Positions 40,767-50,108 of a stretch of 64,000 bases of DNA are shown here, one piece after another (position 1 is the stretch's first letter; each line of letters starts with the position of its first letter). The DNA lies in NCBI RefSeq assembly GCF_024347615.1, contig NZ_AP025509.1:1178001-1242000 (forward strand), in the 5' to 3' direction. Source of the DNA: Vibrio splendidus. GTDB taxonomy: Bacteria > Pseudomonadota > Gammaproteobacteria > Enterobacterales > Vibrionaceae. The notes below the pieces were generated by a model, which was not told where the DNA came from, made no database searches, and was given only the letters and a program-made list of their open reading frames with translations. Made by a program: the position numbers and the translations under genes.

Positions 40767-41630
40767 TTAGTAAGTTGCCGTGTTGAAGCGTCTCGCAATC
40801 AGTTTTGTAACCATGTTGATCAAGAGAACCAATACGATTAGGACTGTCGCCGTGCCGTAGGCTTGGTTCCACTCATCGATAGTAAATAGCTCTGTTGTCA
40901 GCTTATATAGGTGAACCGTCAGTGTACGGCCAGAATCGAATACCGACTCAGGAACACGTGCCACCATACCTGCTGTTAAAAATACAGGTGCTGATTCGCC
41001 AATTACACGACCAATACTAAGAATGACCGAAGTTAAGATACCTGGCATTGCGCTTGGTAAGATCAAACGCCAGATAGTGTAGATTTTTGAAGCGCCAAGG
41101 CCGTATGAACCTTCACGATAAGTTTGTGGTACTGACATCAATGCTTCTTCTGTAGTTCGAATGATTACAGGAAGAATAAGAATACTCAGCGTCAATGCAC
41201 CCGACAAAATCGAGAAACCAAGGCCAAGAATCGAAACAAAGAAGGTCATACCGAACAGACCAAAGATAATCGATGGAATACCCGCTAAAGATTCGGTACA
41301 GAAACGAATCACTTTAACCAGTTTACTGCCAACTTTAGCGTATTCGGTTAGGTATATCGCCGTCATAATGCCGAGTGGCGCCGCCACTGCAATCGATGCG
41401 ATTACCATGTAGATCGTGGCAATGATCATTGGGAAAATACCACGTTCTTCACCGGTTCGAGTGTAGTCGTCGGTGATGAAGTTCCAGTCTACGTATTGCA
41501 GGCCATTCGATAGGATGTACCAAATGATCCAGAATAAGAAACCAACGGTGACTGCTGCTGCCGCCCAGATAAAGCCTTTCAAGACATTATCTTTCATTTG
41601 ACGTGCTTGTTTTAGTTTTACGCGATCCAT
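40767..41630 (-). CDS. pstA: phosphate ABC transporter permease PstA
   Basis: This is one of two inner-membrane permeases of the phosphate importer, 287 residues with six spans and an extended cytoplasmic N-terminus. The EAA-type loop is TEEALMSVPQTYREGSYGLGASKIYTIWR (about 157-185). The segment ESLAGIPSIIFGLFG is the family hallmark. It starts 15 bases after pstC. A 90-base gap follows before pstB. Confidence 0.95.
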   Translation of the reverse strand: MDRVKLKQARQMKDNVLKGFIWAAAAVTVGFLFWIIWYILSNGLQYVDWNFITDDYTRTGEERGIFPMIIATIYMVIASIAVAAPLGIMTAIYLTEYAKVGSKLVKVIRFCTESLAGIPSIIFGLFGMTFFVSILGLGFSILSGALTLSILILPVIIRTTEEALMSVPQTYREGSYGLGASKIYTIWRLILPSAMPGILTSVILSIGRVIGESAPVFLTAGMVARVPESVFDSGRTLTVHLYKLTTELFTIDEWNQAYGTATVLIVLVLLINMVTKLIARRFNTATY

Positions 41631-41645
41631 ATTACTTATCCTCGC

Positions 41646-42575
41646 CTACTTCGTTTTTTCACGATTAAGATAAAGCAGAGCACCATTCAACATCATGATG
41701 AATACCAGAAGCACAACGCCGGTTGCGTACAGTGCACTCGCGTGAATACCACTTGCGTAAGACATTTCAATAGCAATGTTTGCGGTTAAAGTACGAGCCG
41801 AATCCAAAATACCTTCTGGCATTGCTGGCGCATTACCCATCACCATGATGATTGCCATCGTTTCGCCAAGTGCACGACCGATACCCAGAATCACACCCGT
41901 CATAATGCCTGAACGTGCGGCAGGAACGAGTAACTTAAAAATCGTGTAGATTTTCGAAGCACCCAGTGCAAGTGAACCTTCTTTGTACGTACGAGGTACA
42001 GCGCGGATCGAAGTTTCAGAAACCGTAATAACGGTAGGAAGAATCATGATACCCAGAACAATGATACCCGCGAAGATAGTGTTACCCGCTGGTACTTGGA
42101 AGATGTTCTGAATCATAGGAACGATGATTACTAGACCGAAGAAGCCGTAAACTACCGACGGGATACCCGCTAGAAGCTCAACTGCTGGTCGAATAATATC
42201 GGCAAGACGCTTAGGAGCAATCTCAGCAATAAAAATAGCGGTTAATACACCGACGGGTACACCAACAACTACAGCGCCAAGTGTCGAGACAATCGATGCA
42301 ACAATCATGGTTGCAACGCCGAATAGAGCTGGCGGTAACCAATCCACACCCAGAACGATGCCAGAAACACCAGCCTCTTGGAATGCAGGGATACTCTCTG
42401 CAACGATAAAGTAAGCGATAACGGCTAGTGATACGATGCCGATTACAGCACTCGATAAGAACAAGCCGTGGAAGATTCTTTCTCTCCAGTCGATGCGCTT
42501 CTTAGCACGTAGACTTGGCTTGTTGATTTGAGTCGCTTCAGTATTCATAAGCTTTTCACTATTTGCGATGGTCAT
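41646..42575 (-). CDS. pstC: phosphate ABC transporter permease PstC
   Basis: This is the first permease of the importer. It has 309 residues, six spans and a charged cytoplasmic head (residues 1-33). The motif ELLAGIPSVVYGFFG and the docking loop ETSIRAVPRTYKEGSLALGASKIYTIFKLL are clear. An alternative start at residue 10 (MNTEATQ) has no better ribosome-binding site, so the first ATG (GAGA upstream) is kept. It follows pstS after an intergenic hairpin. Confidence 0.94.
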   Translation of the reverse strand: MTIANSEKLMNTEATQINKPSLRAKKRIDWRERIFHGLFLSSAVIGIVSLAVIAYFIVAESIPAFQEAGVSGIVLGVDWLPPALFGVATMIVASIVSTLGAVVVGVPVGVLTAIFIAEIAPKRLADIIRPAVELLAGIPSVVYGFFGLVIIVPMIQNIFQVPAGNTIFAGIIVLGIMILPTVITVSETSIRAVPRTYKEGSLALGASKIYTIFKLLVPAARSGIMTGVILGIGRALGETMAIIMVMGNAPAMPEGILDSARTLTANIAIEMSYASGIHASALYATGVVLLVFIMMLNGALLYLNREKTK

Positions 42576-42637
42576 ATATAAAATCTCAAACTTTGTGGCT
42601 CAACAAGAGCTCGAAATAGACAAAGTTGAAAGAAAAG

Positions 42638-42660
42638 GCTCAGCCTAAGTTAGGCTGAGC
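42638..42660 (-). terminator. pstS-pstC intergenic hairpin
   Basis: GCTCAGCCTAA (42638-42648) and TTAGGCTGAGC (42650-42660) are perfect 11-base arms; on the minus strand CTTTTCTTTC follows. It probably terminates part of the transcripts so that pstS is made in excess. Confidence 0.8.
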
Positions 42661-42686
42661 AATAATTAAGTGTTGGTCAGTTAAGA

Positions 42687-43508
42687 TTAGTTAACTGTGA
42701 TGTAGCCTTTCTTGTCAGCGATAGCTTGAGCTTCATCTGCAACCATCCAATCTAGGAATTGTTGAGTTTCAGCTGTTGGAGCGCCGGCTTTGTAAAGAAC
42801 TAGGAAAGGACGAGCAACTTTGTAAGAACCGTTCTTTACGTTCTCAACTGATGCTGCTGCGCCGTCGATAGTTAGAGCTTGAACTGTGTTATCTACAGTA
42901 CCAAGAGAGATGAAGCCGATAGCGTATGGGTTGCTTGCTACAGAAACTTTAAGTGCACCGTTACCGTTTGCAACTTGTGCACGTTGAGAGATAGCCGATA
43001 CTTTCTTGTCGCCAATCTTCTTCTTAAGTTTCATGATGTCTTCGAATGCACCACGTGTACCAGATGCAGTATCACGAGTGATTGCTACGATTGGCTTGTC
43101 AGCACCACCAACATCTTTCCAGTTAGTGATGTCGCCTTTGTAGATTGAAGTGATTTGCTCAGCTGTAAGAGCAGATACTTCGTTATTTGGGTTAACAACA
43201 ACTGCGATACCGTCACGAGCGATAACGAGCTCTTTCAGGTCAGCTGTTTTCTCTTCTTCTTTTAGGTCACGAGAAGAGATACCAAGGTCAGCACTTCCAT
43301 TTTTTGCTGCTTTGATGCCTGCAGAAGAACCTGGTGCTTGAATTTCGATGAACACTGGTTCGCCTTTATTCATGTAGGTTTCTGCAAAAACTTCAACCAG
43401 TGGAGAAGCACTGTTAGAGCCAACTACAGAGATAGTTTCTTTAGCTGAAGCTGTATTCACTGTTAGAGCGCCTAGTAGTGCGATTGCACCGATAACTGTC
43501 TTTTTCAT
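42687..43508 (-). CDS. pstS: phosphate-binding periplasmic protein PstS
   Basis: This is the phosphate receptor of the Pst importer, 273 residues with a signal peptide ending TASA (about residue 23). Phosphate-binding signatures are VVGSNSASPLVEVF near the start and TRDTASGTRGAFEDIM (about 146-161). I use ATG 43508 rather than GTG 43511 because AGGA lies eight bases from the ATG. It is shorter than E. coli PstS, as is usual for the Vibrio-type family. A Pho-box-like array lies upstream. Confidence 0.94.
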   Translation of the reverse strand: MKKTVIGAIALLGALTVNTASAKETISVVGSNSASPLVEVFAETYMNKGEPVFIEIQAPGSSAGIKAAKNGSADLGISSRDLKEEEKTADLKELVIARDGIAVVVNPNNEVSALTAEQITSIYKGDITNWKDVGGADKPIVAITRDTASGTRGAFEDIMKLKKKIGDKKVSAISQRAQVANGNGALKVSVASNPYAIGFISLGTVDNTVQALTIDGAAASVENVKNGSYKVARPFLVLYKAGAPTAETQQFLDWMVADEAQAIADKKGYITVN

Positions 43509-43578
43509 CACAAATTTCCTTTAGTGGCGTTATTGCCGTAATGTTTTGCTTGAACGAGGCCTACTTTAGAATCCGAAT

Positions 43579-43618
43579 GTGACAGTTGTGTTTCACTTAA
43601 TTGAAGCCTATATGACAA
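43579..43618 (-). promoter_or_regulatory. Pho-box-like array upstream of pstS
   Basis: On the minus strand TTGTCAT (complement 43612-43618) and CTGTCAC (complement 43579-43585) are both close to the PhoB repeat CTGTCAT and are 33 bases apart, three 11-base PhoB units. The two units between (GCTTCAA, GTGAAAC) match poorly. The array ends about 70 bases upstream of the pstS start. Confidence 0.55.
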
Positions 43619-43969
43619 CTACAATTTATTTTCTTGTTTTCCCCCTACCAAATAGCCTTGAAGTAAAAAATTAGCCTCACTCATAGGCACTGAATATTCA
43701 TTCCAACTTATTTAAGCCAAACCGCTCAATATCTCGCCCCCTGTCATTACCTAATACCGCACAAGGTTCTTCGCCAAATAACCCTATCTTAAAAATGGCT
43801 AAAGCCTTGTTTGTACGATAAATAATCAGAATTTATGAAATATCTATCGCATATATAAAAATAGCATCTATTACTGATTGAATTGTCATTCTCAATAGTT
43901 AGAATCACTGATTAATAACAATAATAACAATTGCTTCTGCTCATTTACTTATTCATAGAAGGACAATAC

Positions 43970-45613
43970 ATGCGCCAACTTCTCAGTGGCTTATCAATCA
44001 AAATACAAATTCTGATTCCAGTACTCTTTTCCGTCGTACTACTTTTGACGGGTGTCATTATCGGTGGTGACAAACTGGAAAATGCTTTTAAAGATGTATC
44101 AACAGCAACAGATCAGCTGATTCTACATAAAGAAGAACTTAGCGAGATCGTCGACAACAGCTACGGTATGCGCATCAAGGCGATCTATAGCTTATTTAAT
44201 CCTGACGACGTCAAAACGCTTGTCGAAACGCTAAATCAAAAACGTGACCAAAATACTCGTCTACTGAACTCGCTTGATACCGTACCAGGCATGCAAGATG
44301 AAGTAGCCGCAATGAGCAAGGCGATGAATCACTACGTCGACTTTTCTCGCACCACCATGCTTCCTCTATTAAGAGCGAAACACGGCGATGCATCAATCTC
44401 CTCAGATTTTGATAACCGCTACCAGATTGCAATCGACCAATACCGTCACGCGGGTAATGAAATGGTGCAGGCTATCAACCTCCTTTCAAAGCAACTAAAC
44501 CGTATTGCCACTCAAGAAGTGGACATCAATGGCCAGCAACACACCAGCACACTCAATACCGCAACCATCGCACTGTTAGTGATTCTTTCAATTGCATTAG
44601 TCATCAGCTGGACGCTGGCTGGCATCATTGTTAAGCCGCTTAGCAATATCCAAGAAACCATGCGCGAAGTGGCAAAAGGTAACCTGCTAGTAAAAGCCGA
44701 AGAACATGGTGACAACGAAATATCTCGCCTTGCCCAAGACGTAAACAAATCTGTTGAGCAATTGCGTGACACGGTAAGCTCACTGTCTCGAATCAGCATC
44801 GAAGTGGCTTCCGCGTCTACAGAACTAGCCGCAGTGATGACGCAATCAAGTGCTAACTCAGATCAAGAGAAGCAAGAAGTGGAGCAAGTTGCTTCCGCCG
44901 TGAACCAACTTGAGAGCACAGCAGCACACGTTAACGAGAATGCGGTACAAGCCGATTCAGCTTCCAAGCAAGCCGACGAAATGGCAACACACAGCATGAG
45001 CTTGTTTAACGAGAGCAACCAAGCTAATGAGCAAATGGCTATTCAGCTGAGCGAAGCGGCAAACGTTGTAGGCACGTTAAAAGAGCACTCCGAGCAGATT
45101 GGTAAGGTAATTGAAGTAATTCAAAGTATCTCTGAACAAACTAACCTTCTTGCACTTAATGCAGCAATCGAAGCCGCTCGAGCTGGGGAAAGTGGCCGTG
45201 GTTTCGCCGTTGTTGCCGATGAAGTTCGAATGCTGGCGGCACGTACCCAAGATTCAACCAAAGAGATCCAAGCGATCATAGAAGGTTTGCAGGTTCAATC
45301 GGGTAACGCCAATGAGAGTATGAGCAGTTCACTGTCTATGTTAGAGCACAACCAAACACTCTCAGGCGAGGTAAGCGCAGCCCTTTCTGGTATTGCGAAC
45401 TCGGTAACCGACATGACTGAGATTAACACTCAGGTTGCCTCTGCCGCAGAAGAGCAAAGCCAAGTGACTGCAGACATCAACCGTAATATCTCCAACATCT
45501 ACAGCCTAGTAAGCCAAAACGTAACCGGCATTACCCAAGCTGCAGCAGCGAGCCACGAGCTATCTAACCTAGCAGAGCAACAGAAGCAGCAGTTGGACTA
45601 CTTTAAGGTATAG
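43970..45613 (+). CDS. methyl-accepting chemotaxis protein (four-helix sensor)
   Basis: This is a second chemoreceptor in the window. From the ATG at 43970, supported by AAGGAC upstream, it has 547 residues; the earlier frame start at 43931 would add an unlikely tail. Membrane span one is about 10-33, a helical periplasmic sensor of about 150 residues follows, span two is about 190-215, then HAMP and signalling domain. The tip motif [38 protein letters not shown] is intact. It is divergent from pstS, which may hint at a phosphate-related stimulus, but that is only positional. Confidence 0.94.
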   Translation: MRQLLSGLSIKIQILIPVLFSVVLLLTGVIIGGDKLENAFKDVSTATDQLILHKEELSEIVDNSYGMRIKAIYSLFNPDDVKTLVETLNQKRDQNTRLLNSLDTVPGMQDEVAAMSKAMNHYVDFSRTTMLPLLRAKHGDASISSDFDNRYQIAIDQYRHAGNEMVQAINLLSKQLNRIATQEVDINGQQHTSTLNTATIALLVILSIALVISWTLAGIIVKPLSNIQETMREVAKGNLLVKAEEHGDNEISRLAQDVNKSVEQLRDTVSSLSRISIEVASASTELAAVMTQSSANSDQEKQEVEQVASAVNQLESTAAHVNENAVQADSASKQADEMATHSMSLFNESNQANEQMAIQLSEAANVVGTLKEHSEQIGKVIEVIQSISEQTNLLALNAAIEAARAGESGRGFAVVADEVRMLAARTQDSTKEIQAIIEGLQVQSGNANESMSSSLSMLEHNQTLSGEVSAALSGIANSVTDMTEINTQVASAAEEQSQVTADINRNISNIYSLVSQNVTGITQAAAASHELSNLAEQQKQQLDYFKV

Positions 45614-45672
45614 GGTTTAAGGTGTAGGCTTCAAGGTCTAAGACTTAAGTTAAGACCTATATACCAGAACCT

Positions 45673-45703
45673 AAAAGGCCGTGGAAAACCACGGCCTTTT
45701 TAT
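45673..45703. terminator. bidirectional terminator
   Basis: AAAAGGCCGTGG (45673-45684) and CCACGGCCTTTT (45689-45700), loop AAAA, then TTATTT. It sits between the convergent chemoreceptor gene and the end of the Fur-box operon and can terminate both. Confidence 0.88.
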
Positions 45704-45722
45704 TTACGCATTAAGAACTAAA

Positions 45723-46280
45723 TCATTCTGCAACTAATAAGACGCTAAATTTATATTGTGCGGCGTTGTACTGGTAAACCTCGCCATTAATCGAATCAAA
45801 CGTCATCACGCTCTGTCCATCACTTGCAGGAGTTGAACTCCATATATAAACGGCTAAGTTTCCAGCTTCAACGTTAAAAGTATCACCAAACACCTTGTGA
45901 CTCATTGCTGGAGAATGGCAAGCCACTTCTTTTAGTGACACTAACTCTTTGATGTTTGGCATGCGCCACTCTTTTTCACCACCGAACTGATGCAACGCAT
46001 GACTGCCACTTTGATCATTGATTGATTCAACCATAGAGAGAGCACTCTGCCAGTGATACGTTTCAGCAGGCCCACTACAAGCTAATGTCTTCGTATCCCA
46101 AGTTTTACCCAGTTGGCAACGCATCCAAGTTAACCCTGTCAGTTCATCGCTAAACGTCCCATTATCATTCGCAACATAACGCGTGCTCGGAGCCGATTTT
46201 TCCATATCTAAACTGCACTCTTGTGCCATTGCACCCGCAGAAAACAAAGCCATTAAAGTGATGGAGAGTAAATTTTTCAT
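45723..46280 (-). CDS. DUF1566 (Lcl C-terminal domain) exported protein
   Basis: This is the last gene of the five-gene Fur-box operon. It has 185 residues with a signal peptide ending AGAMA (about residue 19) and one DUF1566/Lcl-type domain. Motifs seen are DELTGLTWMRCQLGKTWD, WRMPNIKELVSL and YIWSSTPASDG, the usual W-R-L-P and WSS landmarks. Five cysteines are present in the mature part. Its role is unknown; the domain occurs in surface or adhesion-like proteins. AAGG upstream and a two-base gap to the preceding gene support co-translation. Confidence 0.82.
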   Translation of the reverse strand: MKNLLSITLMALFSAGAMAQECSLDMEKSAPSTRYVANDNGTFSDELTGLTWMRCQLGKTWDTKTLACSGPAETYHWQSALSMVESINDQSGSHALHQFGGEKEWRMPNIKELVSLKEVACHSPAMSHKVFGDTFNVEAGNLAVYIWSSTPASDGQSVMTFDSINGEVYQYNAAQYKFSVLLVAE

Positions 46281-46282
46281 GT

Positions 46283-47767
46283 CTATTTACCTTGTAGTGA
46301 AACTAAGCGAACTGGGAATTGGTACGAGTCATAATTATCTGAAGAATCGACATCACCTGAATAGATCTCTATAGAACCAACAACCCCTCTATCTGAGCCC
46401 TGGGTTCCAATCTCGTTATAATAGAAGCCACCTTCAACAGCAGTGTTTGTATATTGACTATAAGTAATGGATTGTGTCCATACCGAGCCAGTGTAAGTCG
46501 TATAGTCAATACCAAGGGTTTGATGTGGGAAGTACTTGTAAGTTAAACCATAAACTTCACCATCCGAGTTGGTTTCGGTCTCACCGAAGTCGAGCACGTT
46601 GTAGAATTCATTGAACGTTGGCAAGCGCCAATCTGACTTGCCGCATAAGTTCATTGCATTGATATGTTCAACGTAATCTTGAGTGGTACATACCGCATCA
46701 CCTTTCGTTTTACACGTCGCTAAATCAACATCTTGATCGTAAGGCGTTACTCGTCCAGGTAGCTCAAGCGCTAATATGCGATCTTTATATTGAATAGAGC
46801 TTTCATCATCCGTTTTCGATTCCCAAATCAAGCCACTGCGTTGATCCAAAACACAAGACCACTCCGCAGCATCATCAGCAAGCACCTGACCACTTGAATC
46901 TAACTTTGCGAACTGGAAACCATTGCCGGTATTGGCATTCAGCTCAGTTTTATCAAAGCCGTATCCTGCATCTTGACCTGGAAATGAACTCTGTGGTTCA
47001 ACGACATTTTGTGTATCATCGATATCTGAGAAATAGCGTAAAACACCCGTATCATTCAATGCTGTCGCAGCTTTTAGCTCTCCTTCGAGGAAATTTGCAA
47101 AAGCAGTAACTTGGTCATTAGTGAGTACTCCACCTACATAATCGGCCGCACTCTTATCAAATTTCGCACTCAATTGAGCCAGCATGAACGCACGATTAGA
47201 GTGCTTAAACGCCTTAATTGTTGATACGATATTTTGTTCCAGACTCGCGAGTTCAGATGCAGATAAATCGTCTTGAATATCGCCAGATATAGTGATGCCA
47301 CTTTTCGCCAACTGCGCTTTTAATTTGTTGTTAGCTTCGGTAATCGTCAATCCATCTGCGACATAACCCGCCAATAGTGAACTGATACCATTAATCTCAT
47401 TTCCCGTATTTTTTTGAAGGCCGGGAGCGGCAATATAAGCGTAAGAAGATGCAGAAGCGCTCGTGCTATTGGCTTTAATCCCCGTATCCACCTGAGCTAA
47501 TAATGGAACCGATAAAATCGACTTCTTAGTGCTGGTGATACTAAATTCGCCATTCGCGTTAGCCGTCGAGCTTGGTTCTCCACTATCACACATGTAGTTT
47601 TGATTTATGTCTGCACAGACCTTACTTTGTAGATCTACATTCTGTGCTGTCACTGTACCTGACACGGTATAGGTTGGTGCTGCAGATGCAGAGGTATCGG
47701 AACCGCCCGAACCACCGCAGCCAGCAAGAGCCAAAGAGATGGCCAAAATTGTCAATTGAGGTTTCAT
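46283..47767 (-). CDS. DUF1566 lipoprotein
   Basis: This is the fourth operon gene, 494 residues. The lipobox LALAGC (cysteine at residue 17) is followed by GGSGGSDTSASAAP, so it is a lipoprotein with a flexible tether. A carboxypeptidase-regulatory-like beta domain (TYTVSGTVTAQNVDLQS.. with DINQNYMCDSGE, about 32-70) and a helical middle region precede a C-terminal DUF1566 domain (about 300-490: SGLIWESKTDDES, WRLPTFNEFYNVLDF, SVWTQS). It may be a surface-exposed or periplasmic accessory of the receptor. It shares its domain with the next gene, suggesting related function. Confidence 0.82.
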   Translation of the reverse strand: MKPQLTILAISLALAGCGGSGGSDTSASAAPTYTVSGTVTAQNVDLQSKVCADINQNYMCDSGEPSSTANANGEFSITSTKKSILSVPLLAQVDTGIKANSTSASASSYAYIAAPGLQKNTGNEINGISSLLAGYVADGLTITEANNKLKAQLAKSGITISGDIQDDLSASELASLEQNIVSTIKAFKHSNRAFMLAQLSAKFDKSAADYVGGVLTNDQVTAFANFLEGELKAATALNDTGVLRYFSDIDDTQNVVEPQSSFPGQDAGYGFDKTELNANTGNGFQFAKLDSSGQVLADDAAEWSCVLDQRSGLIWESKTDDESSIQYKDRILALELPGRVTPYDQDVDLATCKTKGDAVCTTQDYVEHINAMNLCGKSDWRLPTFNEFYNVLDFGETETNSDGEVYGLTYKYFPHQTLGIDYTTYTGSVWTQSITYSQYTNTAVEGGFYYNEIGTQGSDRGVVGSIEIYSGDVDSSDNYDSYQFPVRLVSLQGK

Positions 47768-47771
47768 AGAG

Positions 47772-50099
47772 TTATCTTCTTGTTTTGTTTTTAAAGAGCC
47801 TTGCCATTAGAGACAAGTAACGCGTACTAAATGATCTGCTGAACGAGAGCAAGAACATGAATAGAATCAATATGGGTGAAGCTGAGCCACCGGAAGAGCC
47901 ACTGGTAACGGTGGGTTCTTGAGGTGAAGTCGTTGTTTCTCCACATTCATATTTCGAAATCGTGCCAAGCCCCCACCGCTTTAAGTGCCCAGTTTCACCA
48001 TTCACATAATCAGCGATTTCCAAACGCCATGACCCGTTAATAGGCTCACCCTTAAACGAATCGAGAATCGAGTCATGCTTAAGTGTGAAGTAACCATTAA
48101 AGCCAGAAAATCGCGTCGACTTATGGTTAAGTAAATCAACTCGAGTTCCCTTCGGTGAAATCAGGGTGACCACTAAATCACTCAATCGAGGATGCTCGAT
48201 CTCTAGGTACACTCCGAAATTGTCGTCTGCAGTTTGAGCCGTTCCATTTAGAGTGAAATTGAATGTCTTAAAGCCAACGATCGGCTGATTGGTCGAGCTA
48301 AACCGGCTATCGGGAAGATAACTGTTTACTTCTTTGATATCGGATTCAAGTACAGGTAAGCCATATACAAGGGACAAATCATGCTGCCAATTTTGTAATT
48401 TCAGTTCGTCGCTGTATCGATAGTCAACACTCGTATTCATGGTGACTGAAGAACCACACATCTCGCCTGTCGGAAGTGTCGCCTCAATCGTTAGTTGATT
48501 AGCCGGAGGACTAACGAACGGCTTAACTAATTCAGAAATATTGATTTGGCCATCCACTTGAGCCTGTCTTAATGTCGGATACAATTCCATCGTCAACGGC
48601 TTCTTTGGATTAACATAACGATCAGGAACCTCTACTTTAAATGGCTCGATGATCAATCCATGCACATCAAATTTTTGCTTCAATATTTCGACATAAGCTC
48701 GATTTGGATACAGCTGTTGAGCCACAAACAGTGTGCTCTCGGCTAAATCGTGCATTTTCAAGCCACGACCTAGCCCGTACATAGACTCAAGTATGATGGA
48801 GTCAAACTCTTTAAAAGCGAGCTCACCATATTGTTCAACCGATGCTTTCAGAGCTTGGAACAAAGGCGTTGACCAAAGCTCATCGCCTAACTCACCAGCA
48901 ACACTTTCATGAGGGCGATATTCCGCTTGTCTAAAGTAACGTGCTCTTTGATTCCGTAGGCTACGCGTGGTATTCCTTACCCCGAAGTAACCATCCCAGT
49001 TAAAGACAGTATCTATCTCGAACTCTTGTCCACGAGTCTGTGCATTTTCATATTGAGTACGAAAACTAAAGCTGCCCGCCCAGTAATCACCAAACCCTTC
49101 ACCGATTGCACCTGTATGACCGTAAGCCCAATCTTTTACTATGTGATAATGAATCCCGTGTCCAAGCTCATGCAGAATCACGTCACCATCTAACGCATCT
49201 GGAGAGCCACCGCCGATACCAAACAAAACCGCTTTGGGACCATAATAATACGTCGAGTTATCTGCAGATAAGCCTCTGCCATCGAACTCAAGAGGGGCAT
49301 CAAACAAATCAAAGCCCAAGCTGCTGATATAGCTTAAAGACTGATCTAGATGAGCAAATACCATCAATTGCGGGAATCGCACGTCTTGCCAATCCACATT
49401 TTGCAGCTCGTTCAGATCGGCAAACTTTGTAACTCCTTCATCTGTGAGAAAGTTTGAAGTGTCACGTTTCGTTGTCGCGCCGGAATCAGGGTCGATCGAA
49501 TATAGAGCCGTTGCATCAACCTGTGAGACACGTTCATTGGTAAGGTAGATACCATCGCTGTGGTTCAACACCTCCACATCAGTTTGTACATAATGTGGAA
49601 GACTCGGGTATTGGCTGACATCGGTTAATAAAGTTTCTGGTGGTGCAGCTCTGTCCATAGTTCTCAAATCTGGACTGAAAACGTTCACATGCGTCGCAAC
49701 GACTTGACCACTGCTTAAGCTCGGCGCTCGCTCTGCTTCTAATAAACGAGGAACTTCCAGCTCAGCAGCCGTTGTCGGATTTCCGTTGAGTAACACGGTA
49801 TTTTCTAAGCTTCTGAAAACGCGTGAAACCTGCTCGTCAGAGTTAGTGGATAGAACCACAGATTTCTGTTGTTGGTACTCACCTTCAATCAATACATCGA
49901 AGTTGTAGTGGCGCCCCAACTTAGACTGTGTTTCATAGCGAAACCGCAACGTACCAACCTCAGGATAAGCTTCTTCTAGATAAGTCTTAGCTTCTTGCTG
50001 CGTTGTCACAACGGTGTTACCAATTGGGTAATCCCACTCGGCAGCACTGCTTGTTGCTGAAACCAAGAACAAAGCGAGGAATAGAGGACTCTTTTTCAT
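47772..50099 (-). CDS. secreted metalloprotease with P domain and GlyGly-CTERM-like tail
   Basis: This is the third operon gene, 775 residues, preceded by a consensus AAGGAGG. Signal peptide to about residue 19; a propeptide-like region; then a gluzincin catalytic domain with HELGH at 310-314 and the downstream glutamate motif GAIGEGFGDYWAG, resembling the fungalysin/thermolysin group (exact family not certain). A proprotein-convertase P domain follows at about 630-735 (HPRLSDLVVTLISPKGTRVDLL). The tail has a Gly/Ser-rich linker, a hydrophobic segment and basic end, like the GlyGly-CTERM sorting signal processed by rhombosortase after type II secretion. So it is likely a surface or released protease. 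Confidence 0.82.
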   Translation of the reverse strand: MKKSPLFLALFLVSATSSAAEWDYPIGNTVVTTQQEAKTYLEEAYPEVGTLRFRYETQSKLGRHYNFDVLIEGEYQQQKSVVLSTNSDEQVSRVFRSLENTVLLNGNPTTAAELEVPRLLEAERAPSLSSGQVVATHVNVFSPDLRTMDRAAPPETLLTDVSQYPSLPHYVQTDVEVLNHSDGIYLTNERVSQVDATALYSIDPDSGATTKRDTSNFLTDEGVTKFADLNELQNVDWQDVRFPQLMVFAHLDQSLSYISSLGFDLFDAPLEFDGRGLSADNSTYYYGPKAVLFGIGGGSPDALDGDVILHELGHGIHYHIVKDWAYGHTGAIGEGFGDYWAGSFSFRTQYENAQTRGQEFEIDTVFNWDGYFGVRNTTRSLRNQRARYFRQAEYRPHESVAGELGDELWSTPLFQALKASVEQYGELAFKEFDSIILESMYGLGRGLKMHDLAESTLFVAQQLYPNRAYVEILKQKFDVHGLIIEPFKVEVPDRYVNPKKPLTMELYPTLRQAQVDGQINISELVKPFVSPPANQLTIEATLPTGEMCGSSVTMNTSVDYRYSDELKLQNWQHDLSLVYGLPVLESDIKEVNSYLPDSRFSSTNQPIVGFKTFNFTLNGTAQTADDNFGVYLEIEHPRLSDLVVTLISPKGTRVDLLNHKSTRFSGFNGYFTLKHDSILDSFKGEPINGSWRLEIADYVNGETGHLKRWGLGTISKYECGETTTSPQEPTVTSGSSGGSASPILILFMFLLSFSRSFSTRYLSLMARLFKNKTRR

Positions 50100-50108
50100 A
50101 TGTCCTCC

